NCBI GenBank assembly: GCA_002427735.1
Contig: DIYP01000013.1
Location: 1-64,000 of the forward strand
Origin: Flavobacteriales bacterium UBA6051
GTDB taxonomy: Bacteria > Bacteroidota > Bacteroidia > Flavobacteriales_D > Crocinitomicaceae
Direction: 5' to 3'
Length of the DNA stretch: 64,000 nucleotides
Translations under genes and position numbers: made by a program
The notes under the pieces: model-generated
What the model was told of the DNA's origin: nothing
Database searches by the model: none
The model's input: only the letters and a program-made list of their open reading frames with translations
Part shown: one piece after another, positions 8,024-17,416 of the stretch
Layout of the letters: every line of letters starts with the position of its first letter
Numbering within the stretch: the first letter of the stretch is position 1

Positions 8024-10156
8024 ATGAGAAAAGTTTTACTACTAACTATACTGGCATTAACAACTGGATTTACGTCTGGCAAACTTTGGGCACAAGCAGC
8101 TGGAAGTTTGGATCAATCTTTTGGTGCTGGAGGAATTGTTGTTACTGATATTTCTGGAGAGGATAAGTCTTATGGTGTTGAAATTCAATCGGATGGAAAA
8201 ATAGTTGTGGCCGGTTATTCAACCAGTGGTGTGACGGGTAAGGACTTTACCTGTGTACGCTACAACGCAGATGGCTCTTTGGATAATACGTTTGGTACCG
8301 GAGGTATTGTAATTACCGATGTACAGTTGGGAAGTGAGGATATAGCGTACGATTTAGCAATTCAATCGGATGGAAAAATTATTCTTGCCGGTTATAGCGA
8401 TGATGGATTGGATAGAGAAGCTGCATTGGTGCGCTATAATTCTGATGGGTCATTGGACAATACATTTGGTACTGGTGGGATTGTTTTGACAGATTTTGAT
8501 AGTGGTCAACAGGATGAAATCAAAGTTGTGAAAATTCATGAGTTAACCGGAAATATTGTTGTAGGTGGGTCTTCAGTGATTACTTCTACAACCTCAAAGC
8601 CAGTTATTGCTCGCTATTTATCAGATGGAACGCTTGATAACTCTTTTGAGACAAACGGTATTCGATTATTGTGGATTACTTCGTTGGATTATCAATATTT
8701 ATTTTCTGTCGAGGACTTAGTGGTTAAGCCAAACGGAAAGATCAGCGCTGTTGGTTGGAGAGATTTCCCTGGATTATCTTGGGACTCTGATTATTGGGCT
8801 GGAAGAATAAATAGCGACGGAACGATGGATGCTACCTTTTCAACTGATGGAGTAAGTGTTTATAATGGTGCATTCAATGGTCATGATCGCGCTTATTCAA
8901 TGCTGCTTGAATCCAATGATAATATTCGATTATCAGGAGGAGGATATGTGAGCACGCTTTATTATGATAAAACGGCTTTTGAAATCAACGCAAATGGTAG
9001 TGCGGGCTCTTGGGCAGCTGGTGTTGACTATGGAGCGACAACTGACGATATTTCATACAGTATTAATGAAGATGCAAGCGGAAGATATGTGATGGCGGGC
9101 TCTACAGGAACTTCTTCAGCCACTACTTTTGCTATTTCTCGAGTACTCTCTTCAGGATCTTTGGATAATTCTTTTGGTGGATCGGGAATGGTTATTACAA
9201 CATTCAATTCAAATAGTATGAATGAATGCTTTGACGCACTTATTCAGCCAGATGATAAAATTGTGGCAACAGGTTATACAGGATTTGACTTTGCGATGGC
9301 AAGATATCTTGGAGAGGATACGCCAATGTTGGATAATTTTCAATTGATATCACCAGCGGATATGTCTTCGAATCAAGATTATTCTAATCTCGTTTTCAAT
9401 TGGACAGATGCTTTTGGAGCTACTTCTTACGAAATAGACATTGATGTGAACGCTTCTTTTGCGACTGCTCAAACTTATACTGTTGGGGCGTCAACATATA
9501 CGGCTAATGGATTGCAACCAAATACACAGTATTTCTGGCGCGTTCGAGCATCGGATGGTAGCAACTGGGGACAATACTCCTCTGAATGGTCGTTTACCAC
9601 GAACTCTTTGGAAAATTTTGCCTTGCTTACACCGACCAATAATGCTATCGATCAGGAATTTATGAACTTGTCCTTTGACTGGACAAATGCGACTGGAGCA
9701 TCATCTTACGAATTGGAAATTGATACGAGTCCGACCTTTTCAGCAAGTCCTGTGACTTATACAGCTTCGAGTTCCAACTATACGGTAAGTACGCTTACAG
9801 GAGCGACGGATTATTTTTGGCGTGTTAGAGCATCGGACGGAAGTACATGGGGGCAATGGACACCTGAATGGAAGTTCACTACTAAAGTGGACGACGTTTC
9901 ACTAGATGAATTAGAGAGCTCAGTATATTCGATCTATCCAAACCCAACGAGTAGCCAAGTGATGATTAGCTATGCTGCTATGCCTGGAGAAATTGAAATA
10001 AGTGTATTTAATACACTTGGGGATTTAGTAGCAACACATACCCGTGATGCCAACGGTGAGACTATTTTTTCTATTAATGGAGCGCCAGGAGTTTATTTAG
10101 TCAAAATCTCAGCAGAGAATGGGGCGGAAGAGAGAGTTCGATTAGTCAAGCAATAG
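8024..10156 (+). CDS. T9SS surface protein with delta-60 repeats and two fibronectin-like domains
   Basis: A 710-residue secreted protein. A signal peptide (about 1-24, ending KLWAQ) is followed by delta-60 type repeats of the form SDGSLDNTFGTGGI and QSDGKIVVAGY over roughly residues 25-440, predicted to build a beta-propeller. Two similar FnIII-like domains follow (each with TSYEIDID or SSYELEID and FWRVRASDGS), then a T9SS sorting domain (SIYPNPTSS ... GVYLVKIS ... RLVKQ). Secretion by T9SS and display on the surface are expected. Start is the ATG at 8024; the upstream TTG at 7988 gives an implausible leader. Ligand and role are unknown. Confidence 0.9.
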   Translation: MRKVLLLTILALTTGFTSGKLWAQAAGSLDQSFGAGGIVVTDISGEDKSYGVEIQSDGKIVVAGYSTSGVTGKDFTCVRYNADGSLDNTFGTGGIVITDVQLGSEDIAYDLAIQSDGKIILAGYSDDGLDREAALVRYNSDGSLDNTFGTGGIVLTDFDSGQQDEIKVVKIHELTGNIVVGGSSVITSTTSKPVIARYLSDGTLDNSFETNGIRLLWITSLDYQYLFSVEDLVVKPNGKISAVGWRDFPGLSWDSDYWAGRINSDGTMDATFSTDGVSVYNGAFNGHDRAYSMLLESNDNIRLSGGGYVSTLYYDKTAFEINANGSAGSWAAGVDYGATTDDISYSINEDASGRYVMAGSTGTSSATTFAISRVLSSGSLDNSFGGSGMVITTFNSNSMNECFDALIQPDDKIVATGYTGFDFAMARYLGEDTPMLDNFQLISPADMSSNQDYSNLVFNWTDAFGATSYEIDIDVNASFATAQTYTVGASTYTANGLQPNTQYFWRVRASDGSNWGQYSSEWSFTTNSLENFALLTPTNNAIDQEFMNLSFDWTNATGASSYELEIDTSPTFSASPVTYTASSSNYTVSTLTGATDYFWRVRASDGSTWGQWTPEWKFTTKVDDVSLDELESSVYSIYPNPTSSQVMISYAAMPGEIEISVFNTLGDLVATHTRDANGETIFSINGAPGVYLVKISAENGAEERVRLVKQ

Positions 10157-10166
10157 CGCTCTAGGG

Positions 10167-11123
10167 CTATTCAATTGAACTTGTGCAATCCAGTAAGTAA
10201 TCACAGCGCTGATAAACCATTTCGTGTAATATTAATTGAGAGGCTAGCGCTAGTTGCGAATAGTTTTGTGAATTATTACCAAAGTTAGCCGCTGTATTTT
10301 GCCACATGGATTGAATTAAAGATTGTCCACCTTCTTTTGGATTAATCTTTTTTACTACTGCTGCGACATTTAGAGATCCAGCGTGATAAACATGTAATAC
10401 GAAGAGTCGAAACCAAATAGCATTCTCTTCATAGGCTAACCCTTGGGCGTCCAAAATTCTTTTGGCTTCCGGAATGCAAACACGTCTGATGAGGCGGGAT
10501 GCACCGTATGCACTACGCTCAAAGTTTTCGCGCTCATCTTTATATCGAGAAACAGTCAATCCTTGCTTTCTTGCTACCGCTGGCATTAACTGAAAAGGAC
10601 CATAGGCGCCAACGCGTGATTTTTTCATTTGCCCGGGACTTTCTATAAGCAGTATAGCCTGAGCATACCATGGATCTACACCATGTTTTTCAAATTCTTC
10701 AACACCTTTTGACAAATCAGGGTATACCGTTTCGAACTTGTAGAAATCATTTTTCCCTGTGGTAACAAAAATACGCGCTTCGCTATCTAGACCATGGGCT
10801 AAGCGAACACTATCGCGGTATGCACTTTTCTCAGCATCTGTTTGAGCTTTCCAGTCTCGGACACTCATTTTGGCAACAACGACGCGAGATGCAGCAATAT
10901 TTATCAGGCATGAGTCTGGTGATAAGTTCATGATTTGTTTCCAAAACTTAGGTTGTGCTAAATCTCCCCATCCTTCTGATATAATGGCTGAAGCACTGAG
11001 AAGCGTATTGGCCTCATTTCCTTTTTTGACCTCAATTTTTTCTTCATCCCAAGAATTAACAGGTTGAGCAAAAGACAAGGTTGGCAGCAAAAAAGAAAGT
11101 ACAAGATAAATACGTGTTCGCAT
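10167..11123 (-). CDS. Exported lytic transglycosylase (SLT fold)
   Basis: A 318-residue exported protein with a signal peptide ending LSFAQ (about residue 20). The C-terminal half contains an SLT lysozyme-like domain: AILLIESPGQ holds the likely catalytic Glu161 and is followed by VGAYGPFQLMPAVARKQGL, the usual GAxGxxQxMP motif. It would cleave peptidoglycan glycan strands in the periplasm. The N-terminal half (about 25-140) is not recognised. The ORF extends 66 codons upstream to ATG 11321, but the extension has no family residues and runs across the divergent promoter region of yidD, so I use the ATG at 11123. Confidence 0.88.
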   Translation of the reverse strand: MRTRIYLVLSFLLPTLSFAQPVNSWDEEKIEVKKGNEANTLLSASAIISEGWGDLAQPKFWKQIMNLSPDSCLINIAASRVVVAKMSVRDWKAQTDAEKSAYRDSVRLAHGLDSEARIFVTTGKNDFYKFETVYPDLSKGVEEFEKHGVDPWYAQAILLIESPGQMKKSRVGAYGPFQLMPAVARKQGLTVSRYKDERENFERSAYGASRLIRRVCIPEAKRILDAQGLAYEENAIWFRLFVLHVYHAGSLNVAAVVKKINPKEGGQSLIQSMWQNTAANFGNNSQNYSQLALASQLILHEMVYQRCDYLLDCTSSIE

Positions 11124-11220
11124 ATGTTTGAATATTGGAGAGTATACTAATTTAACGCTAAATACCCTGTTTATGTTACATAGAGTGCGAATCATTCCAC
11201 AATAGAACGTTAAAAAAGGA

Positions 11221-11228
11221 TAAATTTG
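11221..11228 (+). promoter_or_regulatory. Bacteroidota -7 element, very short leader
   Basis: TAAATTTG matches TAnnTTTG and ends 6 bases before the ATG of yidD, so the transcript would be nearly leaderless if this element is used. Confidence 0.4.
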
Positions 11229-11234
11229 GACCAA

Positions 11235-11483
11235 ATGAATGTCCTTAAGAAGATACTGAGCTTTCCGATTGTTGTTTTGGTAAAGATTTATCAATGGATT
11301 ATTAGTCCTATTTTGCCACAATCATGTCGATATACACCAACCTGTTCCGCCTATATGATTGAGGCATTAAATGAATGGGGGCCCATTAAAGGAACGTACC
11401 TTGGTATCAAAAGAATTGCTTCATGTCATCCTTGGGGAGGCCATGGTCATGATCCTGTCCCTAAGAAATCGGATAAGTCTTAA
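11235..11483 (+). CDS. yidD: Membrane protein insertion efficiency factor YidD
   Basis: An 82-residue YidD, a small inner-membrane-associated protein that assists YidC-dependent membrane protein insertion. The signature CRYTPTCSAYMIEAL is present, preceded by an amphipathic or membrane helix (IVVLVKIYQWIISPILPQS) and followed by ASCHPWGGHGHDPVP. Usually yidD lies in the rnpA-yidC cluster; here it stands alone, convergent with the GT-C gene and overlapping its end by 4 bases. I use the ATG at 11235 rather than the in-frame TTG at 11226. Confidence 0.95.
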   Translation: MNVLKKILSFPIVVLVKIYQWIISPILPQSCRYTPTCSAYMIEALNEWGPIKGTYLGIKRIASCHPWGGHGHDPVPKKSDKS

Positions 11484-12832
11484 TTGCTTGAAGTGTGAAG
11501 CCTGAGAAATCCAATTGGGGTGCGTTTCCAGATCATTTCATAGGCAAATAATGAGAGTACGAGTATGTATTCCAGGTCAATGATCCACCGAATCTGATCT
11601 GAATGTCCCATGTATGCGTACAGTATGTAAGAAAAGAAGATCAGCAGTGACCAAAGAATTGGAAAGCTGTAGTTCGTAAATATTGAAAGGGCCAGCATGG
11701 GCAATATATACCATGGATGCAGTGTGCTGCTCAGCAACAAATAGATAAAATAGGCCAATACCATTCTTCGGAAGAGGGTTTGCCAATTATGACGTTTAAC
11801 CAGTAAGGAAATGAAGACAATTAACCCAAGAGCAATTTTGGAGAGCTGAGGACCGTACACTTTTGTAAGATTCCACCCTGTTTCTGCGATTCCATATTGA
11901 ACGTAGTAATGAAGTACGAATGAGTTAAACTCGAATACTTCAAAGTAGAGTCGGAGGCTGGCGAAGAAATGGTGGATATTTTCAGCATCTAGTTGTATCA
12001 GTCCCAACAGAAAAACAAGCACTAGTGTGAGACTGTAGAAGATCATTGCTTTCCAAATTCCCAAAAATCGAAGAAAAAATGGAAAAAGAATCAAGGGAAC
12101 AAGTTTGATTTGAATGGCTAAAGCAAAGAAAAGACTGCCAACTAACTCTTGGTATTGAAGTAGATAATATAAAGCAACAAATAGCAGTGAAAGCATAACT
12201 CCTTCAAAATGAACGTTGCCTGTACATTCAATAATCCACAGAGGGTTTAGGTACAAAAACCACATACGTGAAGTTTCAATCTTCAAATGGATTAGCAATT
12301 TTCTGAGGTAGATAGCGCCGAGAATTTGCGTGGCGATAATACTGAGTTTTAGAACGATTACATTAACCATCAATGAATCGGAAAAAGCAGTAGAAACAAT
12401 GAAGTAAAGTTGATTCACGGGAGGGTAACAGGAGTAATTTCGCTGTGAAAGAGATCCAATGCCAGTGTACATATCTTCGAGATATGAACTTCCTTTTGCG
12501 AATCCCTCCTGATAAATTTCATTGGGAGTAAAATCAAATGGGTTATATCCAGCGAGCGTTATTTCTCCATCCCACAAGAAACGATAAAAATCATTAGATA
12601 GGTTTGGGATATATAGCAAGCATAGTACTTGACTCAATATTGCTATAAGTGCAAAGTGATAGAAAGATAGTTTATGTCGATTGGCAATCAGTAAAATGTA
12701 TGCTCCGAAAGCCAGCGAATAAAAGCTGACGATAAAACCAAATTCATTACGGTCTGCTTGCCAATTGACAAAAAACAAGGATACAAGAAATGCAATAGAG
12801 GCCAGTAGAGGTATCCAACGATTGGCTACCAT
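11480..12832 (-). CDS. Polytopic GT-C type glycosyltransferase (mannosyltransferase-like)
   Basis: A 450-residue inner-membrane protein with about 10-12 hydrophobic segments. The first extracytoplasmic loop contains SNDFYRFLWDG and AGYNPFDFTP, the acidic loop motif of lipid-phosphate-sugar dependent GT-C enzymes such as bacterial mannosyltransferases. A later IQIKLVPLILFP matches a conserved helix of these enzymes. It probably transfers sugars from polyprenyl-phosphate donors on the periplasmic side. It is the last of three genes with two GT2 enzymes, one of which resembles a polyprenyl-phosphate sugar synthase that could make its donor. Substrate is not predictable. Confidence 0.8.
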   Translation of the reverse strand: MVANRWIPLLASIAFLVSLFFVNWQADRNEFGFIVSFYSLAFGAYILLIANRHKLSFYHFALIAILSQVLCLLYIPNLSNDFYRFLWDGEITLAGYNPFDFTPNEIYQEGFAKGSSYLEDMYTGIGSLSQRNYSCYPPVNQLYFIVSTAFSDSLMVNVIVLKLSIIATQILGAIYLRKLLIHLKIETSRMWFLYLNPLWIIECTGNVHFEGVMLSLLFVALYYLLQYQELVGSLFFALAIQIKLVPLILFPFFLRFLGIWKAMIFYSLTLVLVFLLGLIQLDAENIHHFFASLRLYFEVFEFNSFVLHYYVQYGIAETGWNLTKVYGPQLSKIALGLIVFISLLVKRHNWQTLFRRMVLAYFIYLLLSSTLHPWYILPMLALSIFTNYSFPILWSLLIFFSYILYAYMGHSDQIRWIIDLEYILVLSLFAYEMIWKRTPIGFLRLHTSSN

Positions 12833-12834
12833 TA

Positions 12835-14709
12835 TTACTCAGCTTTAACTCCGCGAAGCTCTACAAGCGAATGATAAAAGACAAGTCCGTATCCAAAGGT
12901 CAGCATCAGATGAAACGGAACCATTCCAAGGTCTCCATAAATAGCACGGTTAATCGCTGTATAACCGAATAAGACCATCAATAATCCTTCGCCTATATTC
13001 AGAATCGAAAGGCTCTTCTTATCGTAGCGATTTCCTTTAAACTCACTCTTCACATTAACGTTGAACTTAGGAGTTCTTACAAATGAACTTTTAATTCCTA
13101 AATAGCCTTCTAAAACGGCAACAGTATTGTTGAGTGCTAACCCCATAGAAACCATCAGGAAGGTGAAGAAACGTCCTACAAACTTAAAGAAGGATACAAA
13201 GAGGTTCGATGTTTTATCTCTGTAAGCATGCCAGTAGTAGAACATTAGGAAAACGGTTGCAATGATGAAAATAACACCATACTGAAGCACTTGATTCAGA
13301 TCTGCAAAACTATCCTTCACGTGTAACATTGGAAGACTCAACAAAGAAATCATCAGTATAAAAATGAACACAGAAGAGTTGAACAAGTGTGATAAACCGT
13401 GCACGCGATCTGCAAACTTTACTCCTTTTGCAGTGACCAATGTTTTCCACATCTTAATGAAGCATTCGGCTCCACCTTTCATCCAACGGTGCTGTTGGCT
13501 TTTTAAGGCCGACATTGTAATCGGAAGTTCTGCTGGAGCAATTACATCCTCCAGATAGCGGAATTTCCATCCTTTAATCTGAGCGCGATAACTCAAGTCC
13601 AGGTCTTCAGTAAGCGTATCGTGTTCCCAACCTCCCGCATCTTCAATACATTTCTTTCTCCATATACCACCGGTACCATTGAAGTTAATGAAGTGCCCTG
13701 AAGCATTTCTTCCTCCTTGCTCAATAGCAAAGTGTCCGTTAAGTCCGAATGCTTGAAGTTCTGTCAGCAGTGAATAATCTTTGTTGATATGTCCCCATCT
13801 TGTTTGAACCACTCCAACATTGTCGCTATCGAAATGTGGCATTGTCTTAACAAGAAAGTCTTTCTCTGGGACGAAGTCAGCATCAAAAATGGCGATGAAT
13901 TCGCCTTCAACGCGATCCATAGCATCGTCTAGTGCTCCCGCTTTATATCCTGTTCTGTCAACACGATGAATATGTTGAATATTTACACCGCGTGCGGCTA
14001 CTTCAGCTACTTTTTTGGCAATAACATCTACTGTCTCATCAGTAGAATCATCCAATACCTGAATTTGCAGCTTGTCCGCTGGATAATCGAATTCCGCAAC
14101 TTTTTCTATGATTCGCTCAGCTACATAAAGCTCATTGAACATAGGTAGTTGAACAGTCACTTTTGGTGTTGTTGCCGGGTCATATACCGGAGCTTTATCT
14201 GAATTTTCGCCTTTCTTCTTTCTTACTTTATTTCGCACGTACGCAATCGCAAGTGAAAGTTGAAGGATACTATAGAACAATACAAGCATCAGGCAGGCGA
14301 AGTATACCCAAAGAATAATTTTGCTTGTAAAATGCGACCAATAGTGCTCCTGATCTCCAGAGTCTCCCCAATTCATCATCCAGGAAACCTTATTGTTTAC
14401 GGCAAAATCGAGATTAGGAATGTGTGTTTCGGTCACTTCAAAGTTGAAAGGATCCTTAACGTAGTCCTTATCTGTGACAACCAACTCATATTTTCCTACC
14501 GGTAATTTCTCAAAGGTGAAAACACCGTCATCATCTGTTTCTACTTCAAACTTTTCGTGTGATTCCAGATTTTCTACCTGGATTGTCATTTCATCAACTT
14601 CCCACTCCGTTTTTTCATTGATTACCGTTCCGGAGACCTTTTGAAAAGATTGTGCAACGCCACTGAATGCTAAGAAACAAATGAGTAATGCGGGAAAAAT
14701 CCTTGTCAT
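12835..14709 (-). CDS. Processive GT2 glycosyltransferase fused to a periplasmic Ig-like (CarboxypepD_reg) domain
   Basis: A 624-residue membrane protein. After a signal-like segment (to about residue 20) there is an Ig-like carboxypeptidase-regulatory domain (VSGTVINEKTEW ... GVFTFEKLPVGKYELVV). A membrane helix (about 120-150) and a cellulose/mannan-synthase-like GT2 domain follow: VQLPMFNE, VLDDSTDET, DADFVP, TLTEDLDLSYRAQ and QQHRWMKGG, the Q-xx-RW motif of processive enzymes. Several C-terminal helices form the channel. It likely polymerises a hexose from a nucleotide sugar. The start at ATG 14709 is preferred over TTG 14751, which overlaps the upstream gene. Confidence 0.83.
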   Translation of the reverse strand: MTRIFPALLICFLAFSGVAQSFQKVSGTVINEKTEWEVDEMTIQVENLESHEKFEVETDDDGVFTFEKLPVGKYELVVTDKDYVKDPFNFEVTETHIPNLDFAVNNKVSWMMNWGDSGDQEHYWSHFTSKIILWVYFACLMLVLFYSILQLSLAIAYVRNKVRKKKGENSDKAPVYDPATTPKVTVQLPMFNELYVAERIIEKVAEFDYPADKLQIQVLDDSTDETVDVIAKKVAEVAARGVNIQHIHRVDRTGYKAGALDDAMDRVEGEFIAIFDADFVPEKDFLVKTMPHFDSDNVGVVQTRWGHINKDYSLLTELQAFGLNGHFAIEQGGRNASGHFINFNGTGGIWRKKCIEDAGGWEHDTLTEDLDLSYRAQIKGWKFRYLEDVIAPAELPITMSALKSQQHRWMKGGAECFIKMWKTLVTAKGVKFADRVHGLSHLFNSSVFIFILMISLLSLPMLHVKDSFADLNQVLQYGVIFIIATVFLMFYYWHAYRDKTSNLFVSFFKFVGRFFTFLMVSMGLALNNTVAVLEGYLGIKSSFVRTPKFNVNVKSEFKGNRYDKKSLSILNIGEGLLMVLFGYTAINRAIYGDLGMVPFHLMLTFGYGLVFYHSLVELRGVKAE

Positions 14710-14747
14710 GGATGGAAACTGTTTTAGAGTTAAGTTGATAATGTAGT

Positions 14748-15437
14748 TCAAAAACGGTACTTAAAAACCGCAAATATAATCTTTATTCCCGCAAGTACAG
14801 TACCTTTTACAGTGCCACTTACTTTTGAAACGCCAATTCTCTTTTTGTAGTTGACCGGAACTTCACAAAAGTTCATTTTATGTTTTGCAGCTTTTATCTG
14901 CATTTCTATTGTCCAGCCATAAGTTTTGTCAGCCATTTTTAATTGTTCCAATGACTCTGCTTTGATAGCTCTAAATGGTCCTAAATCCGTAAAGCGTGCT
15001 CTATAAAAAATACGTATCAAGCGTGTGGCTAGCCAATTTCCAAAAACCTGCTGTGGTGTTAAAGAACCTTTTTCTCTCTTTCCAAGTACTCTTGAGCCAA
15101 TTACCATATCCATATTTTGCTCAAGAATGGGCGCGATGACATCAGGTATTTCTTCGGGATAATCTGAGTAATCTCCATCCAAAAAAACAACAATTTCTGT
15201 GTCAAGTTTTTGGCTTTCTTCGATGCCTTTGAGACAAGCCCATCCGTATCCCCTGCGCGATTCATCAAAAACGAGAGCGCCAGCATTAGACGCTACTTCC
15301 ACAGTGTTATCCGTTGAACCGTTATTCACAACAATCACGTGCTCAACGACTGATTTAGGAATGTCATGGACAACCTTACCAATGGATTGCTCCTCATTAA
15401 ATGCCGGAATAATGACCGTTACGATCGGTTTTTGCAT
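14748..15437 (-). CDS. GT2 polyprenyl-phosphate glycosyltransferase (DPM-like)
   Basis: A 229-residue cytosolic-side GT2 enzyme with VTVIIPAFNEEQSIGKVV at the N-terminus, VVNNGSTDNT, FLDGDYSDYP (a DxD equivalent) and IGSRVLGKREKGSLTP, all typical of dolichyl/polyprenyl-phosphate mannose or glucose synthases. It lacks the C-terminal membrane helices of some family members. It probably makes a lipid-linked sugar donor, which would suit the GT-C enzyme two genes downstream. First gene of the three-gene glycan operon; it starts 10 bases after the stop of the 4Fe-4S gene, so that unit may extend upstream. Confidence 0.87.
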   Translation of the reverse strand: MQKPIVTVIIPAFNEEQSIGKVVHDIPKSVVEHVIVVNNGSTDNTVEVASNAGALVFDESRRGYGWACLKGIEESQKLDTEIVVFLDGDYSDYPEEIPDVIAPILEQNMDMVIGSRVLGKREKGSLTPQQVFGNWLATRLIRIFYRARFTDLGPFRAIKAESLEQLKMADKTYGWTIEMQIKAAKHKMNFCEVPVNYKKRIGVSKVSGTVKGTVLAGIKIIFAVFKYRF

Positions 15438-15446
15438 GCCGCAAAA

Positions 15447-17414
15447 TTAAGGATTCAATTTTACTCCATCCTTCGTAACAACCAATGGATTTGGCTCAAA
15501 GCGTCCTTTTTCGGGACCATTTTCTAGTTTTAAGACTCCTCTAGGGCATACTGCTGAACATACTCCGCATCCAACACAGCTCGCCCGAACAATGTTTTCT
15601 CCTTTTTGTGCATATGCTCGCACATCAATTCCCTGTTCACAATATGTTGAACAGTTTCCGCATGAAATACATTGAGCGCCATTTGTAGTGATTCTGAAAC
15701 GCGACTTAAAGCGTTGGAAAATCCCCATGTAACCCGCCATCGGACATCCGAATCTACACCAAACACGATTTCCGAGAATTGGATAGAAACCAACACCAAT
15801 AACACCAGCAAATGCTGCTCCCACGATAAACCCGTAAACACTTTTCAAGCTTTTACTATTGAGTGAGAAAATTTCCTGCGTACCATAAAAGTGGGCGTAT
15901 GTTAAAACACCGGTGATAGCGAGAATCACTATTGCTCCGATTAGTAAAGTTTTGTTTTTGAGATTACGATGTGTCCAGAATAAGAAGATTGAAGCTGCCA
16001 GAAGTGGAATAGCGAGCCAATAGTAATACTCTTTACTCAAGTGAAATACTTCCTTTATTTTATTCGATTCTGAATGATTGAGATAAACATACGTAAATAC
16101 ACCGGCTAAAATTGCCAGCACTAATGCTCCAAATAACAGAACGTTATTTTTGAACTTTCTCGCCCCGAACAGGAACAATACGGCTACTCCAAGAAGCAAA
16201 ACCATACAAAAGGCATAAAACGAGCCGCCTGTTACAGAAATAAACCCAATTTCATATTCTTTTCCACTAAAGTAAGGCCACAATGCACCTATGGTCATCA
16301 TTACCACGAAAATCATAACAGAGTGGATGACCCATCGTTCAATGCGCCACGAAGATTCCTTTTTTGAAGACAATTGTCTGAAACTATCTCCTGCTGTTTC
16401 CGCAAGTCCACCGCATCCGCAAACCCACGAACAATACCAACGTTTTCCAACGAGATACGTAAGCACAGGTGTAATGACCAGGAATAGAATAAGTCCCCAA
16501 AAGAAAAAGAATGTTCCACTTACGCCAGCATTACTCATTGCCTTTAATTGATTAGGATCAGAGAAGCCATAATTGAGTGGCCATACATTCTTGAGGTCTT
16601 TTTGGAAATAGCCAGGTGAATCATTGAATGCTTCGAGAATGTAGGGCAATGAGTAGGCGAATACAAGCTGAAAAAATATAACTGAAATGGTTCGAATGAT
16701 TTGATATCGGTTATGTCGATATTTAACAATGAACTTAATGCCCAAGAAAATAATAAGGAAAGTATAGAGCGTTCCATATACGAACCATTGACTCGCTTTG
16801 GCATCTGTTAGTAAGTAGGAGAGTGGATCGAATAGTCTTACAAGCCCCTCTAGCGAATCCGAAAACCAGTATAATTGAATATAAAACAAGGTAAGTGCCA
16901 CACCAGCAATCCAACCGAGCACGCCTCTGTTAGAAAGACCATTGGTCCAAACATGGTTGTTTTTTATGCCCTTTGTGTGTCCGGCATATGTACCATATGT
17001 ATAGATTAATATGCCACTGGCCATAAGTACCATTGACATCCAAAGAAACAAAGTTGGATCTTCAAAAATAACACCGAGCCATGCTGTGATCAAAATTCCC
17101 GTTCCAGCTGCTCCAACTGCCAGACCTATTCGTTGAACCAGGTTACTCGTTTTAAGGAAATCGGTTACGAACGCTCTTTTTTGCCACTTGAAAGTAAACA
17201 AGAAGATACCAACCAGCATTAAACCAAAAGATCCAAAAACGTATTCTTGATGGTTTTCTACTTGTGTTACTTTGTACACTTGTTTGTCTAGTACAACAGC
17301 AGCGATGAGTTCTATCAGTCCGATACAACCAACAACAAATGCAGCAATACCAATTTTATTAATGATGGATAGTTTTTGTGCTTCACTACCCGAAATAGAG
17401 TGATTAACAGACAT
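15447..17414 (-). CDS. Polytopic membrane 4Fe-4S protein (NosR/NapH-like)
   Basis: A 655-residue inner-membrane protein with about 12-14 hydrophobic segments. A cytoplasmic loop holds CSWVCGCGGLAETAGD, and the C-terminal part has CRFGCPMAGYMG, the CxxxCP motif of the NapH/NosR family. Two 4Fe-4S motifs follow: CISCGNCSTYC and CVGCGVCSAVCP. Such proteins pass electrons between the quinone pool and periplasmic or cytosolic partners. The gene lies 2 bases after a flavoprotein gene, which makes an NAD(P)H-flavin-Fe/S relay plausible. The actual acceptor is unknown; no nitrate or N2O reductase genes are near. An ATG at 17444 is an alternative start. Confidence 0.82.
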   Translation of the reverse strand: MSVNHSISGSEAQKLSIINKIGIAAFVVGCIGLIELIAAVVLDKQVYKVTQVENHQEYVFGSFGLMLVGIFLFTFKWQKRAFVTDFLKTSNLVQRIGLAVGAAGTGILITAWLGVIFEDPTLFLWMSMVLMASGILIYTYGTYAGHTKGIKNNHVWTNGLSNRGVLGWIAGVALTLFYIQLYWFSDSLEGLVRLFDPLSYLLTDAKASQWFVYGTLYTFLIIFLGIKFIVKYRHNRYQIIRTISVIFFQLVFAYSLPYILEAFNDSPGYFQKDLKNVWPLNYGFSDPNQLKAMSNAGVSGTFFFFWGLILFLVITPVLTYLVGKRWYCSWVCGCGGLAETAGDSFRQLSSKKESSWRIERWVIHSVMIFVVMMTIGALWPYFSGKEYEIGFISVTGGSFYAFCMVLLLGVAVLFLFGARKFKNNVLLFGALVLAILAGVFTYVYLNHSESNKIKEVFHLSKEYYYWLAIPLLAASIFLFWTHRNLKNKTLLIGAIVILAITGVLTYAHFYGTQEIFSLNSKSLKSVYGFIVGAAFAGVIGVGFYPILGNRVWCRFGCPMAGYMGIFQRFKSRFRITTNGAQCISCGNCSTYCEQGIDVRAYAQKGENIVRASCVGCGVCSAVCPRGVLKLENGPEKGRFEPNPLVVTKDGVKLNP

Positions 17415-17416
17415 AC

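Noticed and set aside
10147..10168. Inverted repeat AATAGC / GCTATT after the delta-60 gene as a terminator
   Set aside because: The stem is only 6 bp and there is no T-run.
11124..11321. 66-codon N-terminal extension of the lytic transglycosylase
   Set aside because: The extension lacks family residues, would hide a good signal peptide, and runs through the yidD promoter and start.
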